64,000 bases of DNA from Arsukibacterium indicum. GTDB taxonomy: Bacteria > Pseudomonadota > Gammaproteobacteria > Enterobacterales > Alteromonadaceae. The stretch spans positions 1 to 64,000 of the forward strand of contig NZ_JAHRID010000006.1 in assembly GCF_019100565.1 (NCBI RefSeq), in the 5' to 3' direction. The position numbers were made by a program, and so were the translations under genes. Shown one piece after another: positions 46,480-57,266 of this stretch (position 1 is the first letter of the stretch; each line of letters starts with the position of its first letter). Under the pieces are notes generated by a model that worked only from the letters and a program-made list of their open reading frames with translations, ran no database searches and was not told where the DNA came from.

Positions 46480-48566
46480 GGTTCAATGCGGGCCGGGTCA
46501 ATAACCAGAACCTGCTGACCAACCTGCAACTTACTTTGCTCAGTTAAGTCGTTCCAGGCCATAAAACGCTCCAACCTGATATTGTAACGATATGAAATAC
46601 CAAACATCGTTTCCCCGGCAGCAACCTGATGATAAGGCTCGGTGGCCTCCAGTGGTTCATTAAACTCAGTCAGTCTGGCGACAGTTTGCTGTTGCTGCAA
46701 CTGCTCATCGCCTACTTCTGCCAGCCAAATCCGCTGACCGGTTTTAATTACTGATTCAGGTGTCAGCTGGTTCCACTCCATAAGTCTGGCCAGCCTGATA
46801 TTATGTGCCACAGAGATGGCATACAGTGATTCACCTTCCTGCACAATATGAAATTCAGCCGGCGGCTCGGTTGCTGCACTGACAGCTGATGGCTGTGCAC
46901 TTTCTGTTTCCGCTTGCGCAATACTATCTGTAACATCGTCTGACACAGTGTTGTCAACGTTAGCCGGCGAGTCGACCGTTGCTTCTGCACTGGCTATAGC
47001 CGATTCAGCTAAAACCGTTTCTACCGGCAGACTTAGCGGTGGGGTGGCAGCTAATACCAGCTGACTGTCGTTGTTCTGCTCAGACCGTTGCCCACTGGTT
47101 TGTGCTGATTCAGTGTCTGCGGTCTGTTCAAAAGTCGTTTGCGGCGGTTCAGTGTCTGCAGCCTGTTGTCTGGTTGCTGGCTGTGACGCCATATCTGCAA
47201 CTGGCTCTTCAGCAGCCACTGGCTCAGCGGCTTGCTGCTCTGCCAGTTGGCTGGCGGCGAGTTGATCAGCAACTTGTTTTTCTGCGGCTAGTTTTTCTGC
47301 TGCCAGTTTTTCTGCTGCCAGTTTTTCTGTTGCCTGCTGCTCAGCTAACTGCCGGGCTGTGAGCTGTCTGGCCGTTTCTGCCTCGGCCAGGGCCTGTTGC
47401 TCTGCAGCTTGTTGTTGCGCCAGTTTGCTGGCATTAGTCGCTGCTTGCTCATCCGCAATTTGCTGTGCTGTCTGTGCGGTTGCAACAGCATCGTCTGCTG
47501 CGGGTAATGGACTGGTTACCAGGACTCCGGCAATAGCCTGACTGGCAACTGAGCTAGCAGCGGTTGTTGTACGCGCGGTCTCTGTAGCTGTTTTTACCGG
47601 CTGCTCAACAGGGTCGTCTTCAAGCGTTGACTGACCGGGGCTCTTGCGTCTGACGACTTTTAATCTGGGATTAGCAACCGGGCCGGTTGGCACCACGTCG
47701 GTTAACGTGCCTTCAGGCAGCACAATATTGGCCATCAGGCTTAATTTGTATTGCTCTCGTAACTGTTCAAATTCACTTTCCAGCAAGCGCTGTTGCAACA
47801 GCAATCTGGCTTCCGGGGTATCAATGTATAATGTTAGCAATAGCTGTTCAGCATGTTTCATCGTGCTGACATCGCCCTGTTTTTCTGCAACCAGATAGTT
47901 CAGCAGAGTGCTTCGGGCGGAAACCCGGCCCAGGCGCTGGATCCGTTGTAGTGCGGTTTTCGCCTCAACGTTGTCGCCCATTGCATAGTTAAGTGCGGCC
48001 AGATTAATCAGCGAACTGATGCGGGTACCGTTATGTGATACTGAAGATTCGAGAAAAGTTTTTGCTTTGCTAAACCCTTGTTGGTCCAACTGACACAATG
48101 CAAGGTTTTCATAACTTTCTGCCACGCGGATGTAACCCGGCCTGGAGATTGCTTTTAATAACAGCTGTTCAGCTTCGTTATATTTACCTATCTGACACAA
48201 GAAGGCGCCGTAGTTGTTATACGCATCGGCATTATTACTGTCTTTATCAAGCGCCTGCTGATATGCCGCTTCAGCCTGGGCATGCTCGCCAACACTCTGA
48301 TAATAAAATGCCAGCGCGTTATAAACCTCGGGTAAATCGGGGGCAAAAGCCTTTGCCCGCTCTAAATTATATTTAGCCTGAGTGGTATCGCCACGTCGTA
48401 AATAATTTAAACCCAGAGAAATTCGGGTGCGGGCGGCCTCGCTGTTATCAAGACTGCGTTCACCAACCTGACGGTCAGAGCCAACATAACTGCTTTCTGA
48501 TACGCATGCCGTCAGGGTTAACGACACACACAGTGCAAGCCCTAGCGAAAATTTCTGCATTACCAC
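46476..48566 (-). CDS. pilW: PilW/PilF-type TPR lipoprotein with C-terminal LysM domains
   Basis: A 696-aa lipoprotein (lipobox LTAC). Residues about 40-270 are the TPR domain of type IV pilus assembly lipoprotein PilW/PilF: LGLNYLRRGDTTQAKYNLERA, YNALAFYYQSVGEHAQAE and further repeats. About 270-330 residues of low-complexity Ala/Gln/Glu-rich sequence follow, including EKLAA pentads. Two LysM domains end the protein (EFHIVQEGESLYAISVAHN, then YHQVAAGETMFGISYRYN). PilW alone is about 250 aa, so this is an enlarged, probably cell-wall-binding form. GTG 48566 fits AAGGGA spacing; ATG 48560 is possible. Confidence 0.85.
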   Translation of the reverse strand: MVMQKFSLGLALCVSLTLTACVSESSYVGSDRQVGERSLDNSEAARTRISLGLNYLRRGDTTQAKYNLERAKAFAPDLPEVYNALAFYYQSVGEHAQAEAAYQQALDKDSNNADAYNNYGAFLCQIGKYNEAEQLLLKAISRPGYIRVAESYENLALCQLDQQGFSKAKTFLESSVSHNGTRISSLINLAALNYAMGDNVEAKTALQRIQRLGRVSARSTLLNYLVAEKQGDVSTMKHAEQLLLTLYIDTPEARLLLQQRLLESEFEQLREQYKLSLMANIVLPEGTLTDVVPTGPVANPRLKVVRRKSPGQSTLEDDPVEQPVKTATETARTTTAASSVASQAIAGVLVTSPLPAADDAVATAQTAQQIADEQAATNASKLAQQQAAEQQALAEAETARQLTARQLAEQQATEKLAAEKLAAEKLAAEKQVADQLAASQLAEQQAAEPVAAEEPVADMASQPATRQQAADTEPPQTTFEQTADTESAQTSGQRSEQNNDSQLVLAATPPLSLPVETVLAESAIASAEATVDSPANVDNTVSDDVTDSIAQAETESAQPSAVSAATEPPAEFHIVQEGESLYAISVAHNIRLARLMEWNQLTPESVIKTGQRIWLAEVGDEQLQQQQTVARLTEFNEPLEATEPYHQVAAGETMFGISYRYNIRLERFMAWNDLTEQSKLQVGQQVLVIDPARIEP
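47275..47334. repeat. 15-bp tandem repeat inside pilW
   Basis: Four near-identical 15-base units (plus strand AGTTTTTCTGCTGCC) encode Ala-Ala-Glu-Lys-Leu pentads in the linker of the PilW-like protein. The unit is a multiple of three, so copy changes would keep the frame. They could lengthen or shorten the linker. Confidence 0.85.
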
Positions 48567-48581
48567 TGGTCATCCCTTGGG

Positions 48582-49709
48582 TTACGGCAGCGTTTTAACC
48601 AGAATAGGCTGGCCTTTCTGCTGCTTCTTTATCAGTCTCTTGGTTCGATCAATCACATCGCCTACCAACTGGCCGCAGGCGGCATCGATATCATCGCCCC
48701 GGGTTTTCCGTACCATAACAGTAAAACCATGCTGTTGTAACACCTTGTTAAAACGATCAATCCGCGAATTGCTGGACCGTTTATAAGGCGAACCCGGATA
48801 CGGATTAAAGGGGATCAGATTAATCTTTGCCGGCGTATCTTGCAATGCCTGCGCTAATTCATGTGCCTGCTCCATGCTGTCATTGATGCCATCGAGCATA
48901 ACATACTCAACTGTGACCTTGTCATTGGCCTTTGAGTTCTCAACATAACGACGAGATGCAGCTAAAAACTGCTCCATCGGGTATTTTTTGTTTACAGGTA
49001 CCAGTTCATCCCGCAAAGCATTGTTTGGCGCATGTAACGAGATGGCCAAAGCGACATCAATCCGCTCGCGTAAAAGATCGAGCGCCGGCACCACACCTGA
49101 GGTACTCAGGGTTACCCGGCGTTTCGATAAGCCAAAACCGTAATCCTCTAACATCAGCTCCATTGCCGGTACTACGTTATTGAGGTTTAACAGCGGCTCA
49201 CCCATCCCCATCATCACCACATTAGTTACGGGTTTTTCACCGGTATCACCATAGCTGCCAATAATCTGTGCTACCCGCCATACCTGACCAATAATTTCAC
49301 TGACACTGAGATTGCGGTTAAAGCCCTGCTGAGCAGTCGAGCAGAAGGTACAGTCCAGCGCGCAACCAACCTGCGATGATACACACAAAGTGCGGCGGTC
49401 TTTCTCCGGGATCCAGACCGTTTCCACTTCCTGACCACCAGCCAGGCCCATCACAAATTTAATGGTGCCATCACTGCTGTCCTGCCTTGTTACCACTTCA
49501 GGTGCAGCAATTACCGCCAGCGTTTTTAACTTATCTCGTAATGTTTTATTGATATTGGTCATTTTGTCGAAGTCATCGACACAGAAATGGTAAATCCACT
49601 TCATTACCTGATCGGCCCGGAATGGTTTTTCACCCAGGGAGACAAAAAACTCCTGCATTTGAGCACGGGTAAAATCTAACAAATTTACCTGGTTTACCGG
49701 CTTGTTCAT
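48582..49709 (-). CDS. rlmN: 23S rRNA/tRNA A2-methyltransferase RlmN
   Basis: A 375-aa radical SAM methyltransferase that methylates A2503 of 23S rRNA and A37 of some tRNAs. The cluster motif CxxxCxxC is in [16 protein letters not shown]. The start region [21 protein letters not shown] and the adaptor end [13 protein letters not shown], which carries the methyl-accepting Cys, are typical. ATG 49709 was preferred to a start 12 codons earlier. It lies between ndk and the PilW gene, the conserved order. Confidence 0.95.
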   Translation of the reverse strand: MNKPVNQVNLLDFTRAQMQEFFVSLGEKPFRADQVMKWIYHFCVDDFDKMTNINKTLRDKLKTLAVIAAPEVVTRQDSSDGTIKFVMGLAGGQEVETVWIPEKDRRTLCVSSQVGCALDCTFCSTAQQGFNRNLSVSEIIGQVWRVAQIIGSYGDTGEKPVTNVVMMGMGEPLLNLNNVVPAMELMLEDYGFGLSKRRVTLSTSGVVPALDLLRERIDVALAISLHAPNNALRDELVPVNKKYPMEQFLAASRRYVENSKANDKVTVEYVMLDGINDSMEQAHELAQALQDTPAKINLIPFNPYPGSPYKRSSNSRIDRFNKVLQQHGFTVMVRKTRGDDIDAACGQLVGDVIDRTKRLIKKQQKGQPILVKTLP

Positions 49710-49781
49710 ACCCTGATGACTCCTGCTGACACCTATCAATAACACACTTTTACTATTTAAATCTGTCTCTTCATAAGGCAG

Positions 49782-49803
49782 AAAAGGGGCTAACGCCCCT
49801 TTT
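49782..49803 (-). terminator. ndk terminator
   Basis: The stem AAAAGGGGC/GCCCCTTTT around a 4-base loop ends in a U-rich arm on the minus strand. It lies about 20 bases after the ndk stop and before rlmN. Confidence 0.8.
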
Positions 49804-49821
49804 ATAAAGCCTTAACCGAAA

Positions 49822-50253
49822 TTAACGGGTACGGCTGCAAAGCTCAGCTTCAGTAAAGAAAAATGCAATTTCACGGGCTGCAGATGCTGCTGCATCAGAG
49901 CCGTGTACTGCGTTTTCATCAATGCTGTCGGCATAATCTGCACGCAAAGTACCAGCTAAGGCATCTTTCGGGTTAGTCGCACCCATAATTTCGCGGTTTT
50001 TACGCACTGCGTCTTCACCCTCTAATACCTGAACCATTACCGGGCCAGACGTCATAAAGCTAACCAGCGCTTTGAAGAACGGACGCTCTTTGTGCTCGCC
50101 GTAGAAACCTTCAGCTTGTTCCTGGCTTAAGTGTAGCATTTTAGACGCTACAATCTTAAGGCCAGCAGATTCGAAGCGGTGGTAAATAGCGCCGATCAGG
50201 TTCTTTGCTACTGCATCGGGTTTAATGATTGAAAAAGTACGTTCTAAGGCCAT
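49822..50253 (-). CDS. ndk: Nucleoside diphosphate kinase
   Basis: A 143-aa enzyme that balances nucleoside triphosphates. It starts [19 protein letters not shown]. The catalytic His is in [20 protein letters not shown]. It has its own promoter-like TATAAT (50302-50297) and an AGGAG site, and is followed by a terminator, so it is probably monocistronic. Confidence 0.97.
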   Translation of the reverse strand: MALERTFSIIKPDAVAKNLIGAIYHRFESAGLKIVASKMLHLSQEQAEGFYGEHKERPFFKALVSFMTSGPVMVQVLEGEDAVRKNREIMGATNPKDALAGTLRADYADSIDENAVHGSDAAASAAREIAFFFTEAELCSRTR

Positions 50254-50296
50254 GTCAGGCTCCTGTCATTAAAGGGTTAAAATTTTAAGGCGGCAA

Positions 50297-50302
50297 ATTA
50301 TA
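50297..50302 (-). promoter_or_regulatory. ndk -10 element
   Basis: A consensus TATAAT on the minus strand about 45 bases before the ndk ATG. The matching -35 is weak (near TGTAGG). The surrounding bases form the inverted repeat GGCAAATTA…TAATTGCC. Confidence 0.5.
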
Positions 50303-50344
50303 CGCTAATTGCCGGAAAAAACCTACAGTGGCAGTTATTCCAGA

Positions 50345-50683
50345 CTAGTGACCTTCGCTAACCATATTGACGGTATATTTGGGGATCTCGACCACCAAAT
50401 CTTCGTCGGCTATCCGGGCCTGACAACCTAAACGGGATTCCGGCTCCAGCCCCCAGGCTTTATCCAGCATGTCGTCTTCCAGCTCGTCACTTTCATTCAA
50501 TGAGAAAAAGCCTTCGCGAACGATGACATGACAGGTAGTGCAGGCACAGGATTTTTCACAGGCATGCTCAATCGCAATACCATTTTTTAATGCCACATCC
50601 AGCACGGTCTCACCGGTATTGGCTTCCAGAGCAGCACCATCAGGGCACAATTCTGCGTGCGGTAAAAAAACTATCTTTGGCAT
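50345..50683 (-). CDS. fdx: ISC-system [2Fe-2S] ferredoxin
   Basis: A 112-aa adrenodoxin-type ferredoxin. Cluster ligands are in CEKSCACTTCHVIV and the later Cys in SRLGCQARI. It supplies electrons for cluster assembly on IscU. It follows hscA by two bases and is the last gene of the isc operon; no iscX follows. Confidence 0.95.
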   Translation of the reverse strand: MPKIVFLPHAELCPDGAALEANTGETVLDVALKNGIAIEHACEKSCACTTCHVIVREGFFSLNESDELEDDMLDKAWGLEPESRLGCQARIADEDLVVEIPKYTVNMVSEGH

Positions 50684-50685
50684 GG

Positions 50686-52542
50686 CTAAACCTCGTCGAC
50701 TTTATGGCCCTGCAAAGCCTGCCGGATTGATTTATCCATGCGCCTGGCAGCAAAGTCATCTGTTAAAGTATTGGTATGTTCAATGGCAGCCTTAATGGCT
50801 GCCGTATCTTCTTGCTGGCGCACTTGCGCTAAGGTTGTCAGTGCTGACTTTATTTCGGCAAGCTCATCTGGCTCCAGCAGCACGCCGTCCTGGGTCAGTG
50901 CTGCGCCAACCGCTTCCAGCACCCGATCCGCTTCCACCTGCTGCTCACGCAGTAAACGTTGTTGCATATCCTGGCGGGCATGCTGCATCGAGCCGCTGAT
51001 CATTGCGGCCACCTGATCGTCAGTTAAACCATAGGATGGCTTAACCTGAATGCCGGCAGCAACACCAGTTGATTTTTCTTCCGCACTGACACTAAGCAGA
51101 CCATCGGCGTCGACCTGAAATGTCACCTTGATATGAGCGCCGCCAGCGGGCATTGGCGGAATACCGCGCAGCTCAAAACGGGCCAGCGAGCGACAGTCTT
51201 CAACCAGCTCGCGCTCGCCCTGCAGCACATGAATAGCCATGGCGGTCTGACCGTCTTTAAAAGTAGTAAACTCCTGAGCACGGGCCACCGGAATAACCGT
51301 ATTCCTCGGAATGACTTTTTCAGTCAGACCGCCCATGGTTTCCAGGCCCAGCGACAATGGAATCACATCAAGCAGCAGGGTTTCATGCTCGGCTTTATTG
51401 CCCACCAATACATTGGCCTGAATAGCGGCCCCGAGTGCCACCACTTTATCGGGATCAATTGATGTTAACGGCTCTGTCGCAAAAAACTCACCAACTAACT
51501 GGCGCACCAGCGGCACCCGGGTAGAGCCGCCAACCATCACTACTTTTGCCACCTCATCCGGTGTTAAATCGGCGTCGCGAAGCACCTGCCGGCAACTGCG
51601 GATGGTTTTTTTCACCAGGGCTGAGCACAATTTGTCAAACTCGGCACGGGTAAGGCTACCGCTATGTGCTTGTTCATCCGCAGTGAAACCATAATCTGCA
51701 CTTTCGTTGTCTGTTAGTTGTTCTTTAAGCTTGCGGGCTACAGTAAGATACTGCCGCCGGCCAGTATGGCTTAGCTTCTGCTGCCCTGTTTGCTGCTGCA
51801 ACCAGCCAACAATAAGCTGATCGAAATCATCACCACCCAGTGCTGAGTCACCGCCGGTGGCTAATACTTCAAACACGCCGCGTTTTAACCGTAAAATTGA
51901 GATATCAAAAGTACCGCCGCCTAAGTCGTAAACGGCAATCACCCCTTCCTGACCAGAATCCAGGCCATAAGCCAGTGCCGCCGCGGTGGGTTCATTTAAT
52001 AACCGCAGAACATTTAGTCCGGCCAGCTTAGCTGCGTCTTTAGTAGCCTGACGCTGAGCATCATCAAAATAGGCCGGCACGGTAATCACCACACCGTTTA
52101 GCTCACCGCCTAATACCTGACTGGCGGTGTCGGCCAGCGTAGCAAGTATTTCAGCAGAAACCTCAACCGGATTTTTCACGCCCTCACGGGTTGCCACAGC
52201 AGCCAGACCGCCTTGATCAACCAGCTGATATGGCAATAACTCAGCTAACGGCTGAGTTTCAGCATAGCCTTTACCCATCAGGCGCTTAATTGAAAATATG
52301 GTATTGCTGGCGTCTGCCGCTGCAGCAGTGACAGCAGCTTGTCCAACGTCGGTTCTTTCCGGACCGTAACGCACTACTGACGGGATCATATCAACGCCGG
52401 CAGCATTAGAGAGTGTACCGGCCTGGCCACTGCGCACGGCCGCAACCAGTGAGTTAGTAGTACCTAAATCGATACCGGCTGCCAGTTTATGATGATGGGG
52501 CGCAGCACTCTGGCCCGGCTCTGCAATCTGTAATAACGCCAT
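50686..52542 (-). CDS. hscA: Fe-S assembly chaperone HscA
   Basis: A 618-aa Hsp70-class ATPase specialised for IscU. The ATPase start [51 protein letters not shown] and [12 protein letters not shown] are intact. The substrate domain follows. It lies eight bases after hscB and two before fdx. Confidence 0.96.
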   Translation of the reverse strand: MALLQIAEPGQSAAPHHHKLAAGIDLGTTNSLVAAVRSGQAGTLSNAAGVDMIPSVVRYGPERTDVGQAAVTAAAADASNTIFSIKRLMGKGYAETQPLAELLPYQLVDQGGLAAVATREGVKNPVEVSAEILATLADTASQVLGGELNGVVITVPAYFDDAQRQATKDAAKLAGLNVLRLLNEPTAAALAYGLDSGQEGVIAVYDLGGGTFDISILRLKRGVFEVLATGGDSALGGDDFDQLIVGWLQQQTGQQKLSHTGRRQYLTVARKLKEQLTDNESADYGFTADEQAHSGSLTRAEFDKLCSALVKKTIRSCRQVLRDADLTPDEVAKVVMVGGSTRVPLVRQLVGEFFATEPLTSIDPDKVVALGAAIQANVLVGNKAEHETLLLDVIPLSLGLETMGGLTEKVIPRNTVIPVARAQEFTTFKDGQTAMAIHVLQGERELVEDCRSLARFELRGIPPMPAGGAHIKVTFQVDADGLLSVSAEEKSTGVAAGIQVKPSYGLTDDQVAAMISGSMQHARQDMQQRLLREQQVEADRVLEAVGAALTQDGVLLEPDELAEIKSALTTLAQVRQQEDTAAIKAAIEHTNTLTDDFAARRMDKSIRQALQGHKVDEV

Positions 52543-52549
52543 AGCTTAA

Positions 52550-53074
52550 TTAGTCTTGTATTTGCTGTTCAATTAACTCCAGCTCGTGCTGAAGTTTAAA
52601 GAAAAATTTGAGTTTACGCACCAGTTCGGCAGCCTGCTGATTCTGCTCGGCCGTATTGGCCTCAAGCGCTGCTGCCAGTTGTTTTAACAATACCTTGCGT
52701 TGTTGCTGCAATTGTTGCTCGACTGCCATAATTGCGTCATCAGGGTTATCACTGCTACTGATTTCTTCCAGCTGCTCACGCAGCTCCATCTGCTGCATTA
52801 AAAACACCGGATCGGTAAAGCTGCGCTGTTCGTGGCTGATTTTTAGACCACGCAGCGCCAGCAAATGTTCGGCCCGCAGCAACGGCTGCTTCAAACTGTG
52901 GTAAGCATCGTTAATGTTTGCGGTTTGCTGGACCGACATTAAGCGGTCACGATTTGAAGCGGCCGCATAATTGTCGGGGTGAAATTTGCGTTGCAATGCC
53001 AGATAACGTGAGCCTAATTCAGTTAAATCCAGCTCGAAGGATGCCGGTAAATCAAACAACTGAAAATAATTCAT
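52550..53074 (-). CDS. hscB: Fe-S assembly co-chaperone HscB
   Basis: A 174-aa J-domain protein that brings IscU to HscA. The J domain (1-75) begins NYFQLFDLPASFELD and has the essential tripeptide in RKFHPDN. The C-terminal helical domain (MQQMELREQLEEI and beyond) binds IscU. Confidence 0.95.
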   Translation of the reverse strand: MNYFQLFDLPASFELDLTELGSRYLALQRKFHPDNYAAASNRDRLMSVQQTANINDAYHSLKQPLLRAEHLLALRGLKISHEQRSFTDPVFLMQQMELREQLEEISSSDNPDDAIMAVEQQLQQQRKVLLKQLAAALEANTAEQNQQAAELVRKLKFFFKLQHELELIEQQIQD

Positions 53075-53104
53075 CTGGTATCGGCCTTACAGCAATCGGA
53101 TAAT

Positions 53105-53428
53105 TTAAACGGTAAAGCTTTCGCCGCAGCCACATTCGCCGTTAACGTTGGGGTTTTTAAACTGAAAACCTTCGTTCAGGCCTTCTTTAACAAAATCCAG
53201 CTGGGTGCCGTCGATATACACCAGGCTTTTGCCGTCAACGATCAGTTTCAGACCATGCTCTTCAAATACCTGATCATCATCGTTCAGCTCATCGACAAAC
53301 TCCAGCACATAGGCCAGGCCGGAACAACCGGTAGTTTTAACACCTACCCGCAAGCCCAGGCCCTTGCCGCGATTCTGCAGAAAGTTACGTACTCTTTCAG
53401 CTGCCGCTGTGGTCATCGATATTGCCAT
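53105..53428 (-). CDS. iscA: Iron-sulfur cluster assembly protein IscA
   Basis: A 107-aa A-type carrier protein. Cysteines are in [14 protein letters not shown] and the C-terminal GECGCGESF. It starts [17 protein letters not shown] and lies six bases after iscU. Confidence 0.96.
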   Translation of the reverse strand: MAISMTTAAAERVRNFLQNRGKGLGLRVGVKTTGCSGLAYVLEFVDELNDDDQVFEEHGLKLIVDGKSLVYIDGTQLDFVKEGLNEGFQFKNPNVNGECGCGESFTV

Positions 53429-53434
53429 ACCGCA

Positions 53435-53818
53435 TTAACCTCCGCGTTTTTGCTTGTAATCGGCTATTGCCGCTTTAATTGCATCTTCCGCCAGAATTGA
53501 GCAGTGAATTTTCACCGGAGGCAGCGCCAGCTCATGGGCGATGTCGGTATTTTTAATTTGCTGGGCTTCGTCCAGACTTTTGCCTTTAACCCACTCGGTT
53601 ACCAGTGAACTGGAGGCGATAGCACTGCCACAACCATAGGTTTTAAACTTAGCATCTTCAATGATGCCCTGCTCATTCACTTTGATTTGCAGCTTCATCA
53701 CGTCACCACAGGCCGGCGCACCCACCATACCGGTGGCAATGCTTGGGTCATCTTTGGCGAAAGAACCCACGTTACGTGGATTTTCATAATGATCGATTAC
53801 TTTATTGCTGTAAGCCAT
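53435..53818 (-). CDS. iscU: Iron-sulfur cluster scaffold protein IscU
   Basis: A 127-aa scaffold starting MAYSNKVIDHYENPRNVGSF. The three ligand cysteines are in GAPACGDVMKL, KTYGCGSAIASSS and PVKIHCSILAEDA. The HscA recognition motif LPPVK is intact. It lies between iscS and iscA. Confidence 0.97.
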   Translation of the reverse strand: MAYSNKVIDHYENPRNVGSFAKDDPSIATGMVGAPACGDVMKLQIKVNEQGIIEDAKFKTYGCGSAIASSSLVTEWVKGKSLDEAQQIKNTDIAHELALPPVKIHCSILAEDAIKAAIADYKQKRGG

Positions 53819-53848
53819 GATCTGTTACCTCGTTGGACCGGAGTGCGC

Positions 53849-55063
53849 TTAATGCGCAACCCATGCCACTGTGTTTAAATCAATACCGTCTTTGAACATA
53901 TCCCATAACGGCGACATTTCACGTAATTTATCAATCGCCTGATGGACAATTTTAATCGTGTGGTCAATTTGCGCTTCAGTGGTAAAACGACCGATACTGA
54001 AACGAATAGAACTATGTGCCAGCTCATCGTTTAAACCAAGCGCCCGCAGGACATAGGATGGTTCCAGGCTGGCTGAAGTACAGGCTGAACCTGAAGACAC
54101 GGCGATGTCTTTTAATGCCATGATTAACGACTCGCCTTCCACGAAATTAAAGCTGATGTTGGTAATGCCCGGCACGCGTGGCGCATCACCACCATTTAAA
54201 TAAACCTGTTCAATATCTTTTATACCGTTCCATAAACGGTCACGCAAAGTGGTGATCCGCTCGCGCTCAGCTGCCATTTCTTCTTTGGCCAGCCGAAACG
54301 CTTCGCCCATTGCCGCAATCTGATGCGGCGCCAGCGTACCTGAACGCATACCGCGCTCATGGCCACCACCATGGGTTTGGGCTTCTAAACGAATACGTGG
54401 TTTACGACGCACATATAACGCACCAATGCCTTTCGGACCATAGGTTTTGTGGCCGGAAAATGACATTAAATCAACCTTCAGGCTTTGCAGGTCGATATCG
54501 ACTTTACCGGTGGCCTGCGCGGCGTCGACATGGAACACAATACCTTTGCTGCGACACAACTCACCGATAGCCGCGATATCCTGAATAACACCAATCTCGT
54601 TATTTACAAACATAATGCTGACAACTGATGTGTCAGGGCGCATTGCAGCTTCCAGCTTAGCCAGATCAACCAGGCCATTACTTTCTACATCCAGGTAAGT
54701 TACCTCAAAACCCTCACGCTCCAGCTGGCGCATGGTGTCCAGTACTGCTTTATGTTCGGTTTTGGCGGTAATTAAATGCTTGCCCTTTTTCTTATAGAAC
54801 TGGGCCGCACCTTTAATGGCCAGGTTATTTGATTCGGTAGCACCAGAGGTAAACACAATTTCCCGCGGATCAGCATTAACCAGTTCTGCTATCTGGCTGC
54901 GGGCAATTTCCACAGATTCTTCCGCCTGCCAGCCGAAACGGTGCGAACGGGACGCAGGATTACCAAACTCGCCGTCCATTGTCAGATATTGCATCATTTT
55001 TTCGGCCACACGCGGGTCAACCGGGGTGGTAGCCGCATAATCCAGATAAATAGGTAGCTTCAT
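53849..55063 (-). CDS. iscS: Cysteine desulfurase IscS
   Basis: A 404-aa PLP enzyme that takes sulfur from cysteine for clusters and tRNA thiolation. It starts [20 protein letters not shown]. The PLP Lys is in [10 protein letters not shown] and the persulfide Cys is in [17 protein letters not shown] 55063 has GGAG six bases upstream; the longer frame runs back into iscR. It follows iscR by 19 bases. Confidence 0.97.
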   Translation of the reverse strand: MKLPIYLDYAATTPVDPRVAEKMMQYLTMDGEFGNPASRSHRFGWQAEESVEIARSQIAELVNADPREIVFTSGATESNNLAIKGAAQFYKKKGKHLITAKTEHKAVLDTMRQLEREGFEVTYLDVESNGLVDLAKLEAAMRPDTSVVSIMFVNNEIGVIQDIAAIGELCRSKGIVFHVDAAQATGKVDIDLQSLKVDLMSFSGHKTYGPKGIGALYVRRKPRIRLEAQTHGGGHERGMRSGTLAPHQIAAMGEAFRLAKEEMAAERERITTLRDRLWNGIKDIEQVYLNGGDAPRVPGITNISFNFVEGESLIMALKDIAVSSGSACTSASLEPSYVLRALGLNDELAHSSIRFSIGRFTTEAQIDHTIKIVHQAIDKLREMSPLWDMFKDGIDLNTVAWVAH

Positions 55064-55082
55064 TGTTGGCTCCAAAACGCGT

Positions 55083-55565
55083 TTACAACTGGCAACTGAC
55101 TTTGATATCAGTTGCAGGATTCTTAACATTACGGCTGTTTTGCCGCTGTGCAATACTCTGCACATCTTGCTGGCTGACCAGTGCCGCCAGGCTGATATTG
55201 GTTAAAAAGTCTTCTATCCGATCACTTAGATCATGCCACAGTGTGTGAGTAAGACACTTGGCGCCACTCTGACAATCTGATTTGCCCTGACAGCGTGTGG
55301 CATCTACCGACTCGTCAACCGCAGCAATCACCGCTGAAATTGAAATAGCTTCAGGTGCCAGCCCAAGCTGGTAACCACCACCCGGGCCCCGCACACTGCT
55401 GACTAATCCTTGTTTACGCAAGCGGGCAAATAATTGTTCAAGATAAGATAACGAAATACCCTGCCGCTCAGAAATATCGGCCAGCGGCACCGGACCCTGC
55501 CCGGCGTGCAGCGCCACATCAAGCATGGCAGTAACAGCATAGCGACCTTTCGAGGTTAATCTCAT
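55083..55565 (-). CDS. iscR: Iron-sulfur-sensing regulator IscR
   Basis: A 160-aa Rrf2-family regulator with an N-terminal winged helix ([40 protein letters not shown]). Its [2Fe-2S] ligands C92, C98, C104 and His107 are in the [14 protein letters not shown] and LTH segment. ATG 55565 has GGGAG upstream. Holo-IscR is known to repress the isc operon through a type 1 site, and one is present in its own promoter here. Confidence 0.96.
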   Translation of the reverse strand: MRLTSKGRYAVTAMLDVALHAGQGPVPLADISERQGISLSYLEQLFARLRKQGLVSSVRGPGGGYQLGLAPEAISISAVIAAVDESVDATRCQGKSDCQSGAKCLTHTLWHDLSDRIEDFLTNISLAALVSQQDVQSIAQRQNSRNVKNPATDIKVSCQL

Positions 55566-55592
55566 AACAGGCTCCCTGACTTCATGCCGGCT

Positions 55593-55649
55593 ATTGTACA
55601 ATCCTGACTGTTTTAGTCAAGTATTTATCCCGGTACATTAGTCAGGTAT
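55593..55649 (-). promoter_or_regulatory. isc operon promoter with IscR type 1 site
   Basis: On the minus strand TTGACT (55620-55615), 16 bases, TACAAT (55598-55593). Over the -35 and spacer lies ATACTTGACTAAAACAGTCA, continuing GGATT (55624-55600). It matches the IscR type 1 palindrome (ATA..YGACT-N4-AGTCR) closely. A second partial copy, ATACCTGACTAATGTACCGG, lies upstream at 55649-55630. Repression by holo-IscR is expected. Confidence 0.85.
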
Positions 55650-55666
55650 TAAGCGGCTGTTTCAGG

Positions 55667-56476
55667 TCAGATACCCGGGTCAAACGCTTCAACTTCTTTG
55701 CGTCGCTGGTCTGCTGCCTGCTGTTCGGCCCGCTTAAAGTCTTCTTCCGGTAAATCCAGTTCGGGCATTTCAGCACAAACATTGCCCCCCAGACTGTTAA
55801 CGCTACTGCATAACTCGGCCACTTTATTATCCAGCAGATGAATATGGTCGAGCAAAGTACCAATGGCACTGGCGACCGGATCGGGGTTGTCAGCTGATAC
55901 TGCATAGGCATCAAAGCCAAATTTTTTTGCCAGATGCTGCCGCTGTTCACTTACCTCCGCTGCAACCTTAGCCACTACCCGTCCGGGAATACCTACCACC
56001 GTGGCCCCTGCCGGTACATCCTTTACAACCACAGCATTAGAGCCGATACGGGCATTTTCACCGACCTGAAGCGGCCCCAGTACTTTGGCGCCGGCACCGA
56101 TAACCACACCGTTTGCGAGGGTCGGATGGCGTTTGCCCGGGTTCCAGCTTGTGCCGCCGAGGGTAACGCCATGATACAGAGTGCAGTCATCGCCAATCTC
56201 GGCCGTTTCACCTATCACCACCCCCATGCCATGGTCAATAAAAAAACGGCGGCCAATTTTAGCACCCGGATGTATTTCAACCCCGGTAAGCCAACGGGCA
56301 ATAGTGCTTAAAAAGCGGGCCAGCCATTTAACATTAGCGCGCCATAATTTGTGGTTCAGCCGGTGCCACCAGATAGCATGCAGGCCAGGATAGTTGGTCA
56401 GCACTTCAAAGGTGCTTCGCGCCGCGGGGTCGCGCTCAAATACGCTTTTTATATCTTCTTTGATACCGGCAAACAT
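55667..56476 (-). CDS. cysE: Serine O-acetyltransferase
   Basis: A 269-aa enzyme of the CysE type that makes O-acetylserine for cysteine synthesis. The N-terminal helical part (to about 75) precedes a left-handed beta-helix with hexapeptide repeats ([26 protein letters not shown] and similar). Active-site His residues are in DHGM and YHGVTLGG. It lies four bases after trmJ and before the isc promoter, linking cysteine supply with IscS. Confidence 0.93.
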   Translation of the reverse strand: MFAGIKEDIKSVFERDPAARSTFEVLTNYPGLHAIWWHRLNHKLWRANVKWLARFLSTIARWLTGVEIHPGAKIGRRFFIDHGMGVVIGETAEIGDDCTLYHGVTLGGTSWNPGKRHPTLANGVVIGAGAKVLGPLQVGENARIGSNAVVVKDVPAGATVVGIPGRVVAKVAAEVSEQRQHLAKKFGFDAYAVSADNPDPVASAIGTLLDHIHLLDNKVAELCSSVNSLGGNVCAEMPELDLPEEDFKRAEQQAADQRRKEVEAFDPGI

Positions 56477-56480
56477 CGCC

Positions 56481-57266
56481 TTACTCCTTGTGAGTATTGC
56501 TATCAGTTTTTTCCAGGCGTTGCATTGACGTTAAAATGCCACGCAAAATATTGTACTCAGCTTCCTCTGGCCGGGCGCGGTTAAATAAGCGCTTTAACTT
56601 TGTCATTACCACACCCGGGTGCTGTTTAATAATAAAACCGGTGTGTTGCAGGGCGGCTTCCAGATGCTGATAAAAGTTTTCCATTTGCGCTGAAGTTGGA
56701 TAGTTTTCAAGCTCGGGTTCAGCTGCAACCGGAGCCGCGGCAAGAAACGCCATCCGCAACTCATAGCAGACGATTTGCACAGCCATCGCCAGATTCAGCG
56801 AGCTGTACTCAGGGTTGGCGGCAATACAAACATGATAGTTGCACAGCTGCAGCTCTTCATTACTTAAACCGCTTGACTCACGCCCAAACACCACCGCTAC
56901 CGGTTTATTATTTTGTGCAATTGCCAGCTCAGCACACTGTCGTGGTTCAAGCATAGGCCAGCTTAGGGTGCGGGAGCGGGCACTGCTGCCAACAACCAGG
57001 GCACAATCTGCCACGGCTTCAGCCAGATTATCAAAGGTGGTGGCAGCGGCCAGAATTTCGCTGGCCCCTGCAGCCAGTGCGTAAGCCTGGCCGTCTGGCG
57101 CCGTTTTTGGTGCTACCAGACACAATTTAGACAAGCCCATGGTTTTCATTGCCCGGGCAACCGAACCAATATTACCGGTATGGGTAGTACCTACTAAAAC
57201 CACTCTGATATTGTCCAAGGCCGATGGCGCAGCGTTCGCCACAGTGTTGCCCTCATTGCTGTTCAT
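56481..57266 (-). CDS. trmJ: tRNA (cytidine/uridine-2'-O-)-methyltransferase TrmJ
   Basis: A 261-aa SPOUT methyltransferase that modifies position 32 of tRNAs. Motifs are [39 protein letters not shown] and the knot residues [16 protein letters not shown] 57266 was chosen because the domain starts there; the longer frame has an unlikely N-terminus. It precedes cysE and the isc genes, as trmJ precedes iscR in E. coli. Confidence 0.93.
   Translation of the reverse strand: MNSNEGNTVANAAPSALDNIRVVLVGTTHTGNIGSVARAMKTMGLSKLCLVAPKTAPDGQAYALAAGASEILAAATTFDNLAEAVADCALVVGSSARSRTLSWPMLEPRQCAELAIAQNNKPVAVVFGRESSGLSNEELQLCNYHVCIAANPEYSSLNLAMAVQIVCYELRMAFLAAAPVAAEPELENYPTSAQMENFYQHLEAALQHTGFIIKQHPGVVMTKLKRLFNRARPEEAEYNILRGILTSMQRLEKTDSNTHKE

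Noticed and set aside
47275-47334. CRISPR-like tandem repeat
   Set aside because: The 15-bp units are contiguous, without spacers, and encode a pentapeptide repeat in a coding frame.
47039-47541. Ala/Cys/Val-rich plus-strand frames
   Set aside because: They are the reverse reading of the Ala/Gln-rich linker and repeats of the PilW-like gene.
50254-50344. iscX after fdx
   Set aside because: The 91-base gap holds the ndk promoter region and no open frame resembling IscX. The gene seems absent here or lies elsewhere.
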